Shown here one piece after another: positions 34,106 to 45,524 of a DNA stretch of 64,000 nt. How positions within the stretch are numbered: the stretch's first letter is position 1; every line of letters starts with the position of its first letter. This DNA is from Anthostomella pinea (lineage: Eukaryota > Ascomycota > Sordariomycetes > Xylariales > Xylariaceae), in NCBI GenBank assembly GCA_963556695.1, contig CAUWAG010000018.1, positions 1,612,001-1,676,000 on the forward strand, given 5' to 3'. A program made the position numbers and the translations under genes. Under the pieces are notes generated by a model, which saw only the letters and a program-made list of their open reading frames with translations, was not told the DNA's origin and did not search any database.

Positions 34106-35360
34106 ATGGACTTCAGCATTCAAGGACTTGTGCAGCAGCACTCATCGCAGATGGATTACGCATTCCGCAACCTGGTCGACGCCATTCTTAGGTACAGCGA
34201 GCTAAAGATCTCCCTGATCAGAATCAGCAATGTGACCGAAGAGTAAGTACCACCCTGTCCCCGTCTGCCCCTTTTCACCAGCCTCGTCCACCTTCCACCC
34301 TTCAGCTCCCCTACAAAAAGGATGTATGTATAGAAACCCATCCTAACCCATCCACAGCTCCTTCCACGTCTCCCTCGAAGCCCGCGTAACCAAGACCGGG
34401 CCCGCCAGCGCCACCTTAACCCCCATGACGATCGACCTCTGCGCCGGGTCCTCACATGCAGCGACATGTTTCGGCCGCGTGACGCTCCCGCAGATCACCA
34501 CGCAGCCCAACGGCGCCCCCATCGTCGTCAGCAACCAGCTCGTGCGCATCACCGACGCCGCCGCGCTGCAGGCCTTTATCCGCCCCGTCATCGGGTCCAA
34601 TATGGCTACACTAATCTTAAGAAACGGCAACACCACCGTGCGCGCGCTCGGCGTCGGCCCCAGGGCTATTTGTTATGAGAAGGACATCACTTTCGCCGGC
34701 ATGGGCGGGCCGGACGTGTGCGTGCAGAGCGCTTCTACTCCAGCTCTGGTGCCTTCGTCTGCATCTCAGGCTGCTCTGGGGGGACTTAGCGCCAGCGCGA
34801 CGACAAACTCACTTACAAACCCGACACCGACGCAGGGCTCGCTCCCATGGTGCGGCACCACCGCCTCGCTGCTGACGGGCTCGACGCCCTCAGCCAACGC
34901 TATCTGCATCACGATCCACGTCACGAACCCGTCGCCCGTCGAGATCAGCTTCGGCACGTGCGGGTTTGAGATCCAGAGCGAGCGCGGAGATGTCTTCGCA
35001 GAGCTCAAGGGCCGCCTCGATATCCGCCGCAACCACTTCGAGGCCACCTTCCAGGGGACCGTGGTCGACAGGCGGGCTGTGGCGCCTATTCCAGTTCAGG
35101 GGAACGGGAGAAGAGGAGGTGAGAAAGCGAGGAATAATGGTGTGGCAAAACTGGTGGGCAAGAGGTGCGTCGGCGCCGGCTGGTGCGATGAGACCGTCAA
35201 AGGGATCAACGTGCCGATTGGCGATATGTGGAAGGTGTTTAAGGCGCTTGGGATGACGGGGGGGGAGGTCGAGGTGGGGACTGAAGAAGAGGACAACAAG
35301 GCGGAGAAGAGCGCGCCGGAGAGGTTTGGGAGGTGGAGGAGCAAGTTGTTCAAGCGATAG
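34106..35360 (+). CDS. LEA2/DUF3712-like hypothetical protein
   Basis: Exons 34106-34242 and 34358-35360, with a 115-nt intron (A|GTAAGT...CCACAG|C), give 379 residues starting MDFSIQGLVQQHSSQMDYAF. Two beta-rich segments look like LEA2-type immunoglobulin folds. One covers SFHVSLEARVTKTGPASATL near residues 48-67. The other is ITIHVTNPSPVEISFGTCGF, with the typical V-NPS--EI-FG pattern. A basic, glycine-rich C-terminal part follows. There is no N-terminal membrane anchor, unlike many DUF3712 proteins. Function unknown. The family assignment rests on pattern recognition only. Confidence 0.65.
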
Positions 35361-36757
35361 TAGACTGGCAGCGGTGGCTGCGAAGTGCGAACTCATCTCG
35401 CGGCAAGTTCACGCAACACGGCGAATATGCAGAAGGATTTCCGGAAAAGGGACGGAGCTTGGGCTTGCTGGGTGGAAAGTCTACAGGCGTCTCGAGGACC
35501 ATCCGTCCGTCACTACGTAGAATCGCACTTGTGGTGATATAGAGCTCGGTTCTTGCTAGACTACCTATATGCAACGCGTCCTTCTACTGCGTCTGGTAAC
35601 TTACTCGGCTACGCCCGAGTGTAGGGGAAGATGATCCATTAGCCAGGCAATACGCAAGTCACCTGTCAACTCCCTCCGCATTCTACGTATTACACACGCT
35701 CTGACACCTCCATTGTACTTAAAGGCACACCTTGAAGCTCTTGTATTTGTAAACGAGCAACTCGATCTCATAACTATGCACTAAGAAAGCTCTGCCAAGC
35801 CTGCAAACCGCGTGACCCACCTAAGGTAGCCCTTCACGGGTCAGAACCCCAACTGGACTTAGGTTCCGACCGGAACAGAAGGGGCCCCAGTAGTTGAGAC
35901 GAGTGCCCAGAAATGGAAAGGTAAGGGGACCCGACCATGACATAGATGGCGGCGTCTGCGGGTTCGCGGAGAGTATGATGCTACAAGGAGTGGTTGGATG
36001 AGCGGGCAAAGGCGTGGGATGGTGCCATCTAGATGCTGGCCAGGGAACTCGGCCAGGGGGAGGAGATTATCTTGTAGCCCTGTTCATCACTGTCTGTCGT
36101 GCCTGTTCGCCTTTAATCTGAGAAATTAGGAGGGGCGAAATGAGAGAAAGACGAGGGTATGTATGTAGGGATCGTTAGATAGGGTTGGTGATACCTGTTG
36201 CGCGACATGTATACGACCCAGTATCCAGGAAGGATCATGTATGGTAGGCCCGAATCATCCTATCACAAGGCGAACCACTTCGGTCTACTTTACACTTCAG
36301 AACGGCGCTCCTCGTATAAGTGGTTCCCAGCACAACTAGACCGGGGACGGGAAGCTGCCGTAGTCCACCCAGGTCACAGGTGGCCATCAAGGTCGTGTGG
36401 TCCGTTCAGCCTTATATTGACTACACCAGAGCGTCACCGCCAATGAGTGGCGTTCCCCTTGCATCCTTCCTTAGTAGTAGGCACGGGACCGTTGCGTTCG
36501 CTAAAGTCGACCCGATCTGCCGCCTCTGCATGGTGTGCTCCATCTTGTTTGTGCATCCCTATTTGGGAAGAGGAGTAGGCGTCTAATTGGCTGGGAAATC
36601 ATGTTGACTGCTCCTCCCTTGTTCTACTACCTTCAGGTACTTGTCTTAATCTTGTCTTCCGTTGTTCACCCGAGAGATCTATACACTACCGTATCTGCCC
36701 GGCTATATCATCTACAATTGTAACGGACTCTTTTCTTATACGCACACCCACGTCCAT
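35361..36757. other. Intergenic, convergent 3-prime region
   Basis: Lies between the tail-to-tail LEA2-like and dehydrogenase genes. No ORF with a domain and no structured RNA were recognised. Confidence 0.45.
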
Positions 36758-38306
36758 CTAATCAAACACGATAGCAGCCTTGATGGCAGACTTGTGGCGG
36801 ATGCTCTCGAGAGCCTCACCCCACTGCTCGAGCTTGAAGGTCTTGTTGACAATGCCCTTGGTCTTGACCTTGCCGCTGTCCAGGTAGTCGACGGTGGCGG
36901 GGAACATGTAAGTCTCAGAGAAGGAGCCGATGATGGTGATTTCTAACGAAGAATTAGCATTCGTGTTGGTTGGTAAGGAAGAGATCCTCCAACTTGCCAT
37001 CGCCGAAGATCTTGGACGGGGCCCAAGACACGCGGGCAGAGCTGGGGTAGACGCCGTAGCAGACAAGCTTGCCGCCTCGGCGGACATAGTTGATGGCGTC
37101 CTCTAGGACCTTGGAGCTACCGCTGGCCTCGACGACTACACTCCATATTAGCCATGATCCAATATCCCTAGCGGCTCTCTCAACATACCGATATCGAAAC
37201 CGTACGGGTTGTCCTTCTTGAGTTGTTCCCATTGCGCGGACGAGTCTGATCGGGAGAGAGGCACATAGACGTCGGCGGCATCGAGACTCTTGGCCAACTC
37301 CATCTTGGAGCCTTCAGGTGCGGCAATGGTCAGTTGCGAGACACCACTGTTTCGTCTACAGAAGCAGGTCAATAACCATCTACGACAAGATGAGCGTCCC
37401 ATTCCCCTACAAAAATTGAGCCATCATGAGACCGGTAGGGCCAGCGCCGATCAGCAGTGCGTGCGAACCAGCCTTAGGAGCAATCTTTTCTAAACCGTGC
37501 ATAGCGCAGGATGCTGGCTCGATAAGAGTAGCATCGACATTGCTGAGGTTCTTGATCTGGAATAGACGTCCTTGCGGGTAGGAGCACTGATGTGCGATGT
37601 TTAGCGCGCCTCATCATAAGATCGAATACGACTCACGTATTCCGCGAAACCACCATCCAGGCCAAGGACACCGTGGGCCTTGAAGTCTTCGCAAAGCAGC
37701 TCCTGGCCTCGTCGGCAGTAGAAGCTATGCGGACTTCAGCACGCGGTACCGGCCACCATCGAGCAGGAGGCTGCTACTCACCAGTGCCCGCATAGCTCCG
37801 AGTTGTCAGCGGCGACACGGTCGCCAACCTTGAAACCCTTGACGTCGTCGGCGAAAGCTTGAAGTTGTGTGAGTATCGGACTCACGCTACACCTTACTGT
37901 AGGTTGACTCACCAACGACCTCGCCGATGGTCTCGTGGCCGGGGATGAGGGGGAACTTGGCAATGAATTCGCCCTCGTGGATGTGCAAGTCAGTGCCACA
38001 AACACCGCAGGCCTGGCGTTACTGTTAGCATTGCCCAGCGATGTATCAACGACCTGAAAGAATACTTGCCTTGACCTTGATGAGGACGTCACCGGCGCGT
38101 AGGGTGGGAAGAGGGACCTCGACGATGCTCCAGTCCTCAGGCTTCTCATATCTGGGACGGGGAGGGCAGTCAGTCAGCTGTGTGACTGCGGATGCGGGTT
38201 TCAGCGGTCGCCATGAAGCCAATGGCTCATCTTATTCCCCTTGAGAACGGCGGGTAGAAGATAGAGCTTACCTGAGCGCCCTCATGGTCTTGGGGAGATT
38301 CTCCAT
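36758..38306 (-). CDS. Zinc-dependent polyol dehydrogenase (sorbitol/arabinitol type)
   Basis: Medium-chain dehydrogenase that probably oxidises a sugar alcohol with NAD(P). Nine exons, complement of 38272-38306, 38070-38151, 37913-38012, 37782-37857, 37637-37724, 37411-37586, 37189-37355, 36998-37135 and 36758-36942, join in frame to 348 residues, the normal family length. Catalytic zinc ligands are Cys44 (ACGVCGTD), His65 and Glu66 ([10 protein letters not shown]). The structural zinc loop is [15 protein letters not shown]. The Rossmann motif is [16 protein letters not shown]. Introns 2 and 8 have GC donors (GCAAGT) and AG acceptors; both give the conserved frame. The substrate could be D-arabinitol, sorbitol or xylitol. 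Intron density is unusually high for the window. Confidence 0.88.
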
Positions 38307-40385
38307 CTTTAATCTCTGGAAGCTTGTATCTAATAACGTACGATGAGGGGTATTCTAGTAGCACAAGAAGGACAAGAAGGGCGATGTGTGAGGTTTGCTA
38401 TTATGATGGTAGTTCGAGGAGCTAGCAAGCGGAGGTTTGGGGTATTATATATTTTAGCCAAGACGATCTACGTGTGGTCTGGAGGGGTGGAGGGGAACTT
38501 GGGAGACGGCTGGATCTCTGGAGACGCTTGACTTTGTTCCTGTACGGGATAGGAGCTAATAAACTGCAGTAAAGTCATGGCTTTCCAATAGGATGGGCTT
38601 CCACGATGAGATGGGCTACCCATCCGCGGCAGAAGGAGGGGCGTCACCTGAGACCCCGCTGTGGAACATGTGAGCGTTTTCATCGTGCAGCCAAACCTCA
38701 ACAAGACCAGACGAAGTCACAGCAAGTTTCACTGGCTCGACTGGCTCGACTGGCTCGACTGGCTCGACTGGCCAGATATAGACCCACACAGGGATGGAAT
38801 AGTGCAGAACGGGGATGCAGATGTGGCAGAACACCCCCACACTCTGAAGACACCACGCATCTCCAATATCCAGCTAGAGCTGCTTGAGACGAGGAAGGCA
38901 ACTGCCTTGCGACGTCATCCTCCTGGGTGCTGTAGTGTAGTGTCGTTGTGCTTCCGATCAGACAACTCAGACACTTGTATACCTAGATGACTGCCGGTTT
39001 CCGGCTCGTCTCACGAACAGTCTCAGTGGGCTGTCATACTGTATGTGTGACACAGAACGCAAGCATTGGCACGGCTAACGCTGTGCACCAGATCTTTCGT
39101 GGGAAGGAGGCTGCTGGTTTCCAAATAAATTGCACGCTATCACTAACGCCGAGGTTGGAGATACTCCCGAGGAAGGCCAAGCAAACCAGACCCCTCAGCC
39201 AATCCATGACGGATGTTTCGACTGACACATGACCGTCGAACGTTTGCGTTGCGGTCTAGATCGCGTGGCTAATTGACCATCGAAGCGGCCTTTTCCTTGG
39301 GTTGCAGCATAGGGTAATCCACCAGCGTATGGTGTGTGGGATGCGCGTGCTTTGCTAGACCGCCGGGGAAACATCGTCAACAGTAAGTCGACATGCCGTT
39401 CATCGGGGTCTCGAAGAATTGGGCATCGCCAGCTCTGCTCATGCAAGCCACAGCTGAAAATATACGCATAAAAGCCCCGCGACTTCGGCGGCGAAAAATC
39501 GTCACACTGGCCTATAATAGGACCGCCAGTCGCCGTGCAGTCATGAATCGTGTGTGACCAAGGGGCTTGAGGCTCACTCGAGCCGAACCAATCCGCAACT
39601 GCTGCGCTGGTCGGTTACAGGAGAGATGCATGCAGCTGGCACGCTCCATCCAGCACCATACACACCAAGAGTCCCAGAGTCCCAGTGTGTGAGCTTGGCA
39701 TCCAGCGGCAGTGCCAGCAAAAAACTGGAGGCATAGTACACAATCAGAAGCTGTGGACATCGCTTCTTGCGGTACGATGTTATGAAGGAAACAAATGAAC
39801 AAATTTGGTGGTTGTGGGAGCTTCCGGGTTTTTGAGCTGGACTGGGGTGCGGCGGGTGTAGGGGGAAGGCCGAACCACGGTCACGTGGTTCAAGCATTGA
39901 TACCACCAGGTGGAAGGGGAGATAATAAGACACTACCTATCTCAAATTGGACATATCAACGAGCTAAGTATGCACATACAGCCGCATAGCCGTGTAGTGA
40001 GCTTAACGGCGGAATGTCCCTTTCCTCGATGCGCTTCTCATCTTCCACCGAGGCTCACCTGGGTTGTCGGGGGTCTCAGGCGCACCGGTTTGGCAACCCT
40101 CTCAATCGGTACAGACACTTCGACCGGAGCTTCACATTGCATGTGTGATAGGGCACAGTTAATTTGTTGGCGCGAAAGCATCATCCGTAAATTCATGGTA
40201 GACGGTTTCCGAGGATTTGCCCTCCTAATAACTCCCACCCGTGCATCCGAGGTTCCCCCACGATTTTCTATCACGCGAGCGGGAGCGCGACTGTGGAGTT
40301 GCTCCGTTCCATAGAGTCCAAACCCATGCCGGCATCCATGTGCGTCAAAGGAATTGTCAATGAGACGAGACTGAGCTCTCCTTCT
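38307..40385. other. Intergenic, 2 kb, no gene seen
   Basis: Includes the dehydrogenase promoter and the eS10 3-prime side. Only a 9-bp tandem repeat stands out. No domain-bearing frame was found. Confidence 0.45.
38732..38771. repeat. Short tandem repeat (CTGGCTCGA)4.4
   Basis: Four perfect 9-bp units plus a partial fifth, translating as Leu-Asp-Trp repeats in one frame. There is no sign that it is coding. Confidence 0.95.
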
Positions 40386-41037
40386 CTACGAAGGGGGAGC
40401 GTCACCGCCTCGGCCACGGCCACGACCAAATCCACCACGGCTGTAGATATTGTCAGTACCAAGCTTCAACCATATTTCTCCGGCAGGTGAACTCACAATT
40501 GCGGGTTGAATTCACCAGGGGCACCGCCCTCCTTGCCCTCTCCAGCATCACGTCTTCGGTAGCCACCCTCACGGTCACCACGGTCGCCTCGGCCCTCTCC
40601 GCGGCCACGGCCGAAAGGTCTTCGCTCACGGTCGCCGCCCTCGCCCATCATGCCTCGGGGAGGAGCATGCGATCGCTGCTGCTTGATGTGTGTGGCGGGG
40701 ACAATCTCGGCGGGGAGGTGCAGCCATTCGCGGAGGTAGTCGAGACCCTCGGGGGTGAGGGTGTAGTAGTAGTATTGCCAAGAGAACTGGGTCTTGACGT
40801 AGCCGCGGGAGTTCAGGGACTGCAGGGCCTTGACGACGAAGAGGTTCTTGGTGTCGACATCGGGGTGCTTGGGGAGGTTGAAGTCCTTCGCGGCGACCAT
40901 CACGCCCTCACGGAAGAGGTACTGCCACGCACGAAAAGGTTAGTTGCACAGTCCTCTCGCACTCTCGCATCCGCACCCCGGGCTGGCTCAATTCTAACCT
41001 CGTGGATCTTCTTGCGGTCAGCCTTGGGAATCAGCAT
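40386..41037 (-). CDS. RPS10: 40S ribosomal protein eS10
   Basis: Small-subunit ribosomal protein near the mRNA entry/beak region. Exons complement(40999-41037), (40497-40921) and (40386-40440), with introns of 77 and 56 nt, give 172 residues. The first exon holds only 13 codons, [13 protein letters not shown]. Splicing gives [19 protein letters not shown], then the conserved [20 protein letters not shown] and a [20 protein letters not shown] winged-helix core. The tail is Arg/Gly rich ([13 protein letters not shown]) and ends [11 protein letters not shown], as in fungal eS10. Short first exons are typical of fungal ribosomal protein genes. Divergent from SDE2. Confidence 0.96.
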
Positions 41038-41445
41038 CTTGGCGGTTGATGTTGGGCGACGACAAGATGTGAGTAGGGTGATAGGCGGGATTTTTGGAAA
41101 GTTGGGCGTGCTGGCTGCTCGGATTGCAATGAATTGAAGATGGGGCAATTTTCTGGTTGTGCGCAAAAACCCTATGGTGGGTGGAGTAGGAAGCGACTAA
41201 CCAGGCTGGTGTGGCTTGAACAAGGGGACTGTGGCTGATGAGTGGAGATCCATCGCAGGTGGGACAACAATCTAATTCGGAAATCGGAGATAAGATAGTA
41301 CCAGCCATCCAACGTCCATTCCTCCCACCTTTGACCGCGATACTTAAACACCCATAGCAATCACTACCTCATTCAGCATCCGACGACGACTTTGGTATTA
41401 TTCCTGCCCTTTCCGCTGCTTCATCATCTGCTCGGAGCGCAAAAG
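41038..41445. promoter_or_regulatory. Divergent promoter, eS10/SDE2
   Basis: The 408 bp between the two ATGs serve both genes. No named motif was assigned. Confidence 0.5.
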
Positions 41446-42291
41446 ATGGCTACGAAGAACCTCAACGTCTTCGTGACGACCTTCCCCGGCCTCGGCCTCC
41501 CTACGACACTATCTCTGCCACTTCCTCCAACCACCACCACATCAGACCTTTGCGAATGCATCGAGTCAAGACTACCGCGCGCGGACACGAGAGTCATAGT
41601 GACCACAATATCGAATAAACAACTATCTCCCCGTTCACGCGAGCCCATCTCCGGTCTTTGCAACCCCAACGATGACTTCCTCTCGCTGCGCCTGTCCCTA
41701 CCACTTTGCGGTGGCAAGGGTGGTTTCGGATCCCAACTCCGAGCCGCCGGTGGTCGCATGTCATCCAAAAAGAAGCGCAACCAGGGCGACGAGAATGCCT
41801 CCAGTAGAAACCTCGATGGACGCCGACTAAGGACAGTCAACGAGGCCAAGGCGTTGGCCGAGTACCTGGCCATCAAGCCGGAGATGGAGCAGAAAGAAAA
41901 GGATAAGCGACGCGAGCGATGGCAACAGATTATCAATGCCTCCGAGGAGAAGGAACACGAGATCAAGAACAGCACAAAAGGACGGCTGGACGGCAAGTGG
42001 GTCGAAGATAAGGAAGAGGCGGGTGAGCGGACACGCGAAGCGGTTATGGCCGCCATCAAGGCTGGCAACTACAAGGACAACCTACTTGGCACGTCGCACG
42101 GCTCGACCTCGTCAGAGGCTATGGAGGAGGATTCTGCAAGTGGAGAGGAAGAGGAGGCTGCAAAGTCAGGAAGCTCGAAGGCTCCAACGCCGCCGACCAA
42201 GTCATCATCCAAGAAACCGCCAACGCGAGCGTTCGCAGGCTTCGACGAAGATGACGAATTCATGAGCTCCTCCGATGAAGACGAGGAATGA
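41446..42291 (+). CDS. SDE2: Sde2-type ubiquitin-fold splicing/silencing factor
   Basis: Intact single-exon gene, 281 residues, from the ATG giving [15 protein letters not shown]. The first 90 residues form a ubiquitin-like fold ending in the processing signature [17 protein letters not shown], with G89-G90-K91-G92-G93. In fission yeast Sde2 is cut after the GG by deubiquitinases, and the Lys-starting product joins the spliceosome to help excise selected introns and support silencing. Here that function is inferred by homology. After the Sde2 domain come a basic/acidic coiled region ([20 protein letters not shown]) and an acidic serine-rich C-terminus ending SSSDEDEE. Confidence 0.9.
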   Translation: MATKNLNVFVTTFPGLGLPTTLSLPLPPTTTTSDLCECIESRLPRADTRVIVTTISNKQLSPRSREPISGLCNPNDDFLSLRLSLPLCGGKGGFGSQLRAAGGRMSSKKKRNQGDENASSRNLDGRRLRTVNEAKALAEYLAIKPEMEQKEKDKRRERWQQIINASEEKEHEIKNSTKGRLDGKWVEDKEEAGERTREAVMAAIKAGNYKDNLLGTSHGSTSSEAMEEDSASGEEEEAAKSGSSKAPTPPTKSSSKKPPTRAFAGFDEDDEFMSSSDEDEE

Positions 42292-45200
42292 TTCTGTAGG
42301 ATAGAGCGAAACCACCACATTAATGATACCCAGGTTCAGCGCAGCATATACGCGGCGGACCGTTTAGAGCGCTGTTGGGACGAAATGCAACGGTCACCGG
42401 CAATTACAATAACGCCCTATTATTGAATCCCAACGTTTGATCATGACCCCCTACTCCTCCCAGGAATCCGACTGATTCAAATTCCGACTTCAAACAAAAC
42501 CAACTCCTATTCACATTCATACGCAAACTTTTCAGCCCCCTCGGAAATATTGCTCGATTTGAAAGGCCACAGGTGAACAGATGACAACGCTCTTTTGCTG
42601 CCTGGGGAAGGACTGCCTGCGTTATCGTCTCAATAAGGCCCATCAGCTCCTTACCAGAGGCGTCCACGCTGAGAGCCAACGTGACTAACCTACCTACCAT
42701 GGCCTATTCGCCTAGTCGTTGGTGAGCGTCGGAAAGAAAGCCGGGATCTCCCTTATCATCCTTCGGTCTCCTGATTATATGGTAGAAATGTATTGGAATT
42801 TATTTTAAGATCAGGATGTTGAAGATAACAAGTATAGCGTATGGGATCATTAGCCCAGCCCATACTGAAGGCTACTGGAAGCTGAATTTCTTGTTCGATT
42901 GGGAAGAAGCGTCGCCCTGCCCCAATATGAATGGTACGACTCTTTTGAAGTCCCGGCCCACGTTGTGATATGTTCTTCGCTGTTTGCGAGACGCCATCAT
43001 GGCCCTTAAAGAACAACATCGACAATCTTCAAGACCGTGTACGTTGACATGCCACCGGCAGCGGGCTTCCGAAGCTTCATCAGGACCCAGAAACCGGTGT
43101 CTGTCATTACATGTAAGCAGTGGGATTAGTCGAACTGGACATCAGCGAAGACACGACAGGTTAGCTAATGCAGGTTAACCTTTGGGTAGATAGTGGTAGC
43201 TGACTGAAGATGGCATCTTGACCATGTAGCAGCGACTGCACGGTCGTAGTGGGATTTATGTTGACATTCAGTGACAGTCAAAGCCAGAGCGGACCGGCGT
43301 TCCTGATGTTGAGCATCTTCATCTTCAGCATAACATAGCCCATGAAGAGAGAGCGGATGCAAATGACACCGGTAGCAGCTATGTCTAACCGCGTCGGGGC
43401 AACATATACTCCTTCAGTATTTCATCATTTTCATCCAATCCGTTGATCACAGCTTCCTCGCCTTGTACGTACTGTGGCTATCATCCTCCCCCGGCTTCTC
43501 TGACACCGGGTATGGAGGCCTTAGATCGTCGCGTCTAGCGACCTGTTATCGACGGGAGCGGCCATGACTCTGCGATAATTCCAAGGAGTAGAGTTGGACC
43601 TTGTAGGCTGAGGATAACCAAGCCGTAAATCATCTGTGGTGAGCCCCGAAAGTGAGAAACGTGTCGTATTACTGGTCGACGACGAGGGAGCAGACGAACA
43701 TAGTTCCGCCATGCGCCACCATAAAAAAAAATCGTTAATTTTTTCAAGGTTGCGGCAGAGCCTTGATTGATTGATTCCAACATCCTTACCATCTCTCAGT
43801 CTGTTGGGTTGGGGAACACGAAGACTGGTCGACGGCCGTGTCAAAACAGTACCAAACTCATGTCACAAGATGATCAGGGACTCAGGCCTCTCAGGCAGCA
43901 CGACACCAAAAAGATAAACGGAATGGGGGATACCAGATACAGGCAGCAAACATCCTTCGAGGCGTAAAAATCATGTCCCAAAAAAAAAACCCATTGTCAC
44001 ACAAATGCCATTTGAACTGCGGACCTCTCGCAAAGTAGCGAAAAAGAACAGCAGTCCGCCAAGATCAGCATATACTGTCGGAAAACTGACGGCTAGCTCA
44101 TCTAGACTAGTCACTCCGTTCGTTTGTCCTGGCGACTACTTTACCGCACCCGGAAAGGAGGGGGAACGTCTGATACTAGTTTTTGCCCATATTAGGATAT
44201 ATATGTCCTCACCCCCCATCCCCTGGGTTACCGAGTAGAGATGCGTGCACAACACCACCAGCAATCCAGCCACCTACCTACCCAGCCAACGCCGCCGCCG
44301 GCCCTTCCCACACCTTCGTCCCTCGCTGCGTGCATGATCTTTCTCAATTCTTCTGCAGCTCAGACCCCCGAACGCCTCGAGTTCCTCTTTCCTTGACGCC
44401 CTCAGTCTCGGCGCATGACCATCGCCCACGAATCCATTCCGCCCCAAGTGGCATCCGCATCCGCATCGCGCATCTTCGTGTCGCCGCCGCTACCTGGCCT
44501 GCGCCGTAGGTAACCTTTCAAACAGTGCATTATCAGCAAGCAGCCCCTTTCTCATATAGCGAGCGTACAGGAATCAACAAATATCAGACGAGAGCAAAAA
44601 CGGGCAACATAACAAAACCCCTGAACCATCCGCAAAAGTTAAAGGGGTAATCAAGAAATAACAAGCAACTCACCTCTGCTATAGCAAACCCAGCTCCGAG
44701 GGCCCCATTGGCCAGCAGCCCACGCGTGCCATTCGTGCCCATCGCCTCGCCTTTATAAGCCAAGGCCCTCGCCCACCCATCCCCTCCCTCAGCTCTCGAG
44801 GCCGCATCCGACGCCGGCAGCCAAACCCTCTTTATACCAACCACCATCCTCCAACTCCACGGCGTCACATCCCATCACATTCGCGACGCAGACCACACGT
44901 AGTTAGCACCCACCCAGGGGACCTAATCCGCTATGCGCAGTGACTCATCCCCAAGCTCTAATGTCGCCCTCGAGGCTTCAGGTATACACAAGACGCGGCG
45001 GACGACGAGGAGCGGCGGTCGAAGGATAATACAAGGTAGCTCCGGTGTATGCGCCTTGAATCCACTACCCCTATCCATACCTTATCTGCGGTTAACCCCG
45101 AGCTGCTTTTCATGTACGAGGCATCGAACGACGATTCCACGACACGGGCATACATGCAACTCGGAATCTGCAACACAACACAACACACGATTCAATCAGC

Positions 45201-45524
45201 CATTCGCACATGTGTCACGATCGTGGGTGGAAGTCTGCTCACCGGACCTGCATTTTTCACTGAAGCCTTGGCAACAACATATCACATGGTGCTCACCTAG
45301 CAGTCAGCATAGTGCCCGTCTATACGGTTCAAAACGGGGCAAGGTCAAGATAAGAAGTTTTGAGAAACCATCCGGCTCAAACGATGTTCGGATTGATTGG
45401 GCCGTCTATTGAACAAACGCCTTCTACATATACTTTTAGACACTGTCAACCAACTACCTCATATTCTGATGATGACCTTTGCTGTTCTCGAATTATGACT
45501 CGACCGGTCGGTTCGTAGTGAAAC
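42292..45524. other. 3.2-kb intergenic region, no supported gene
   Basis: The longest gene-free stretch in the core region. A minus-strand frame at about 44690-44850 ends in GCAGAG|GTGAGT, which could be an exon, but no family is recognisable and a following exon is not convincing. An imperfect inverted repeat GGCGGACTGC/GTCCGC lies near 44027-44081. A-runs occur at about 43722 and 43980. Confidence 0.4.

Noticed and set aside
44000..44090. Possible minus-strand tRNA with a T-run after it
   Set aside because: The GTTCAAA loop lacks a pairing T-stem and no acceptor stem can be drawn.
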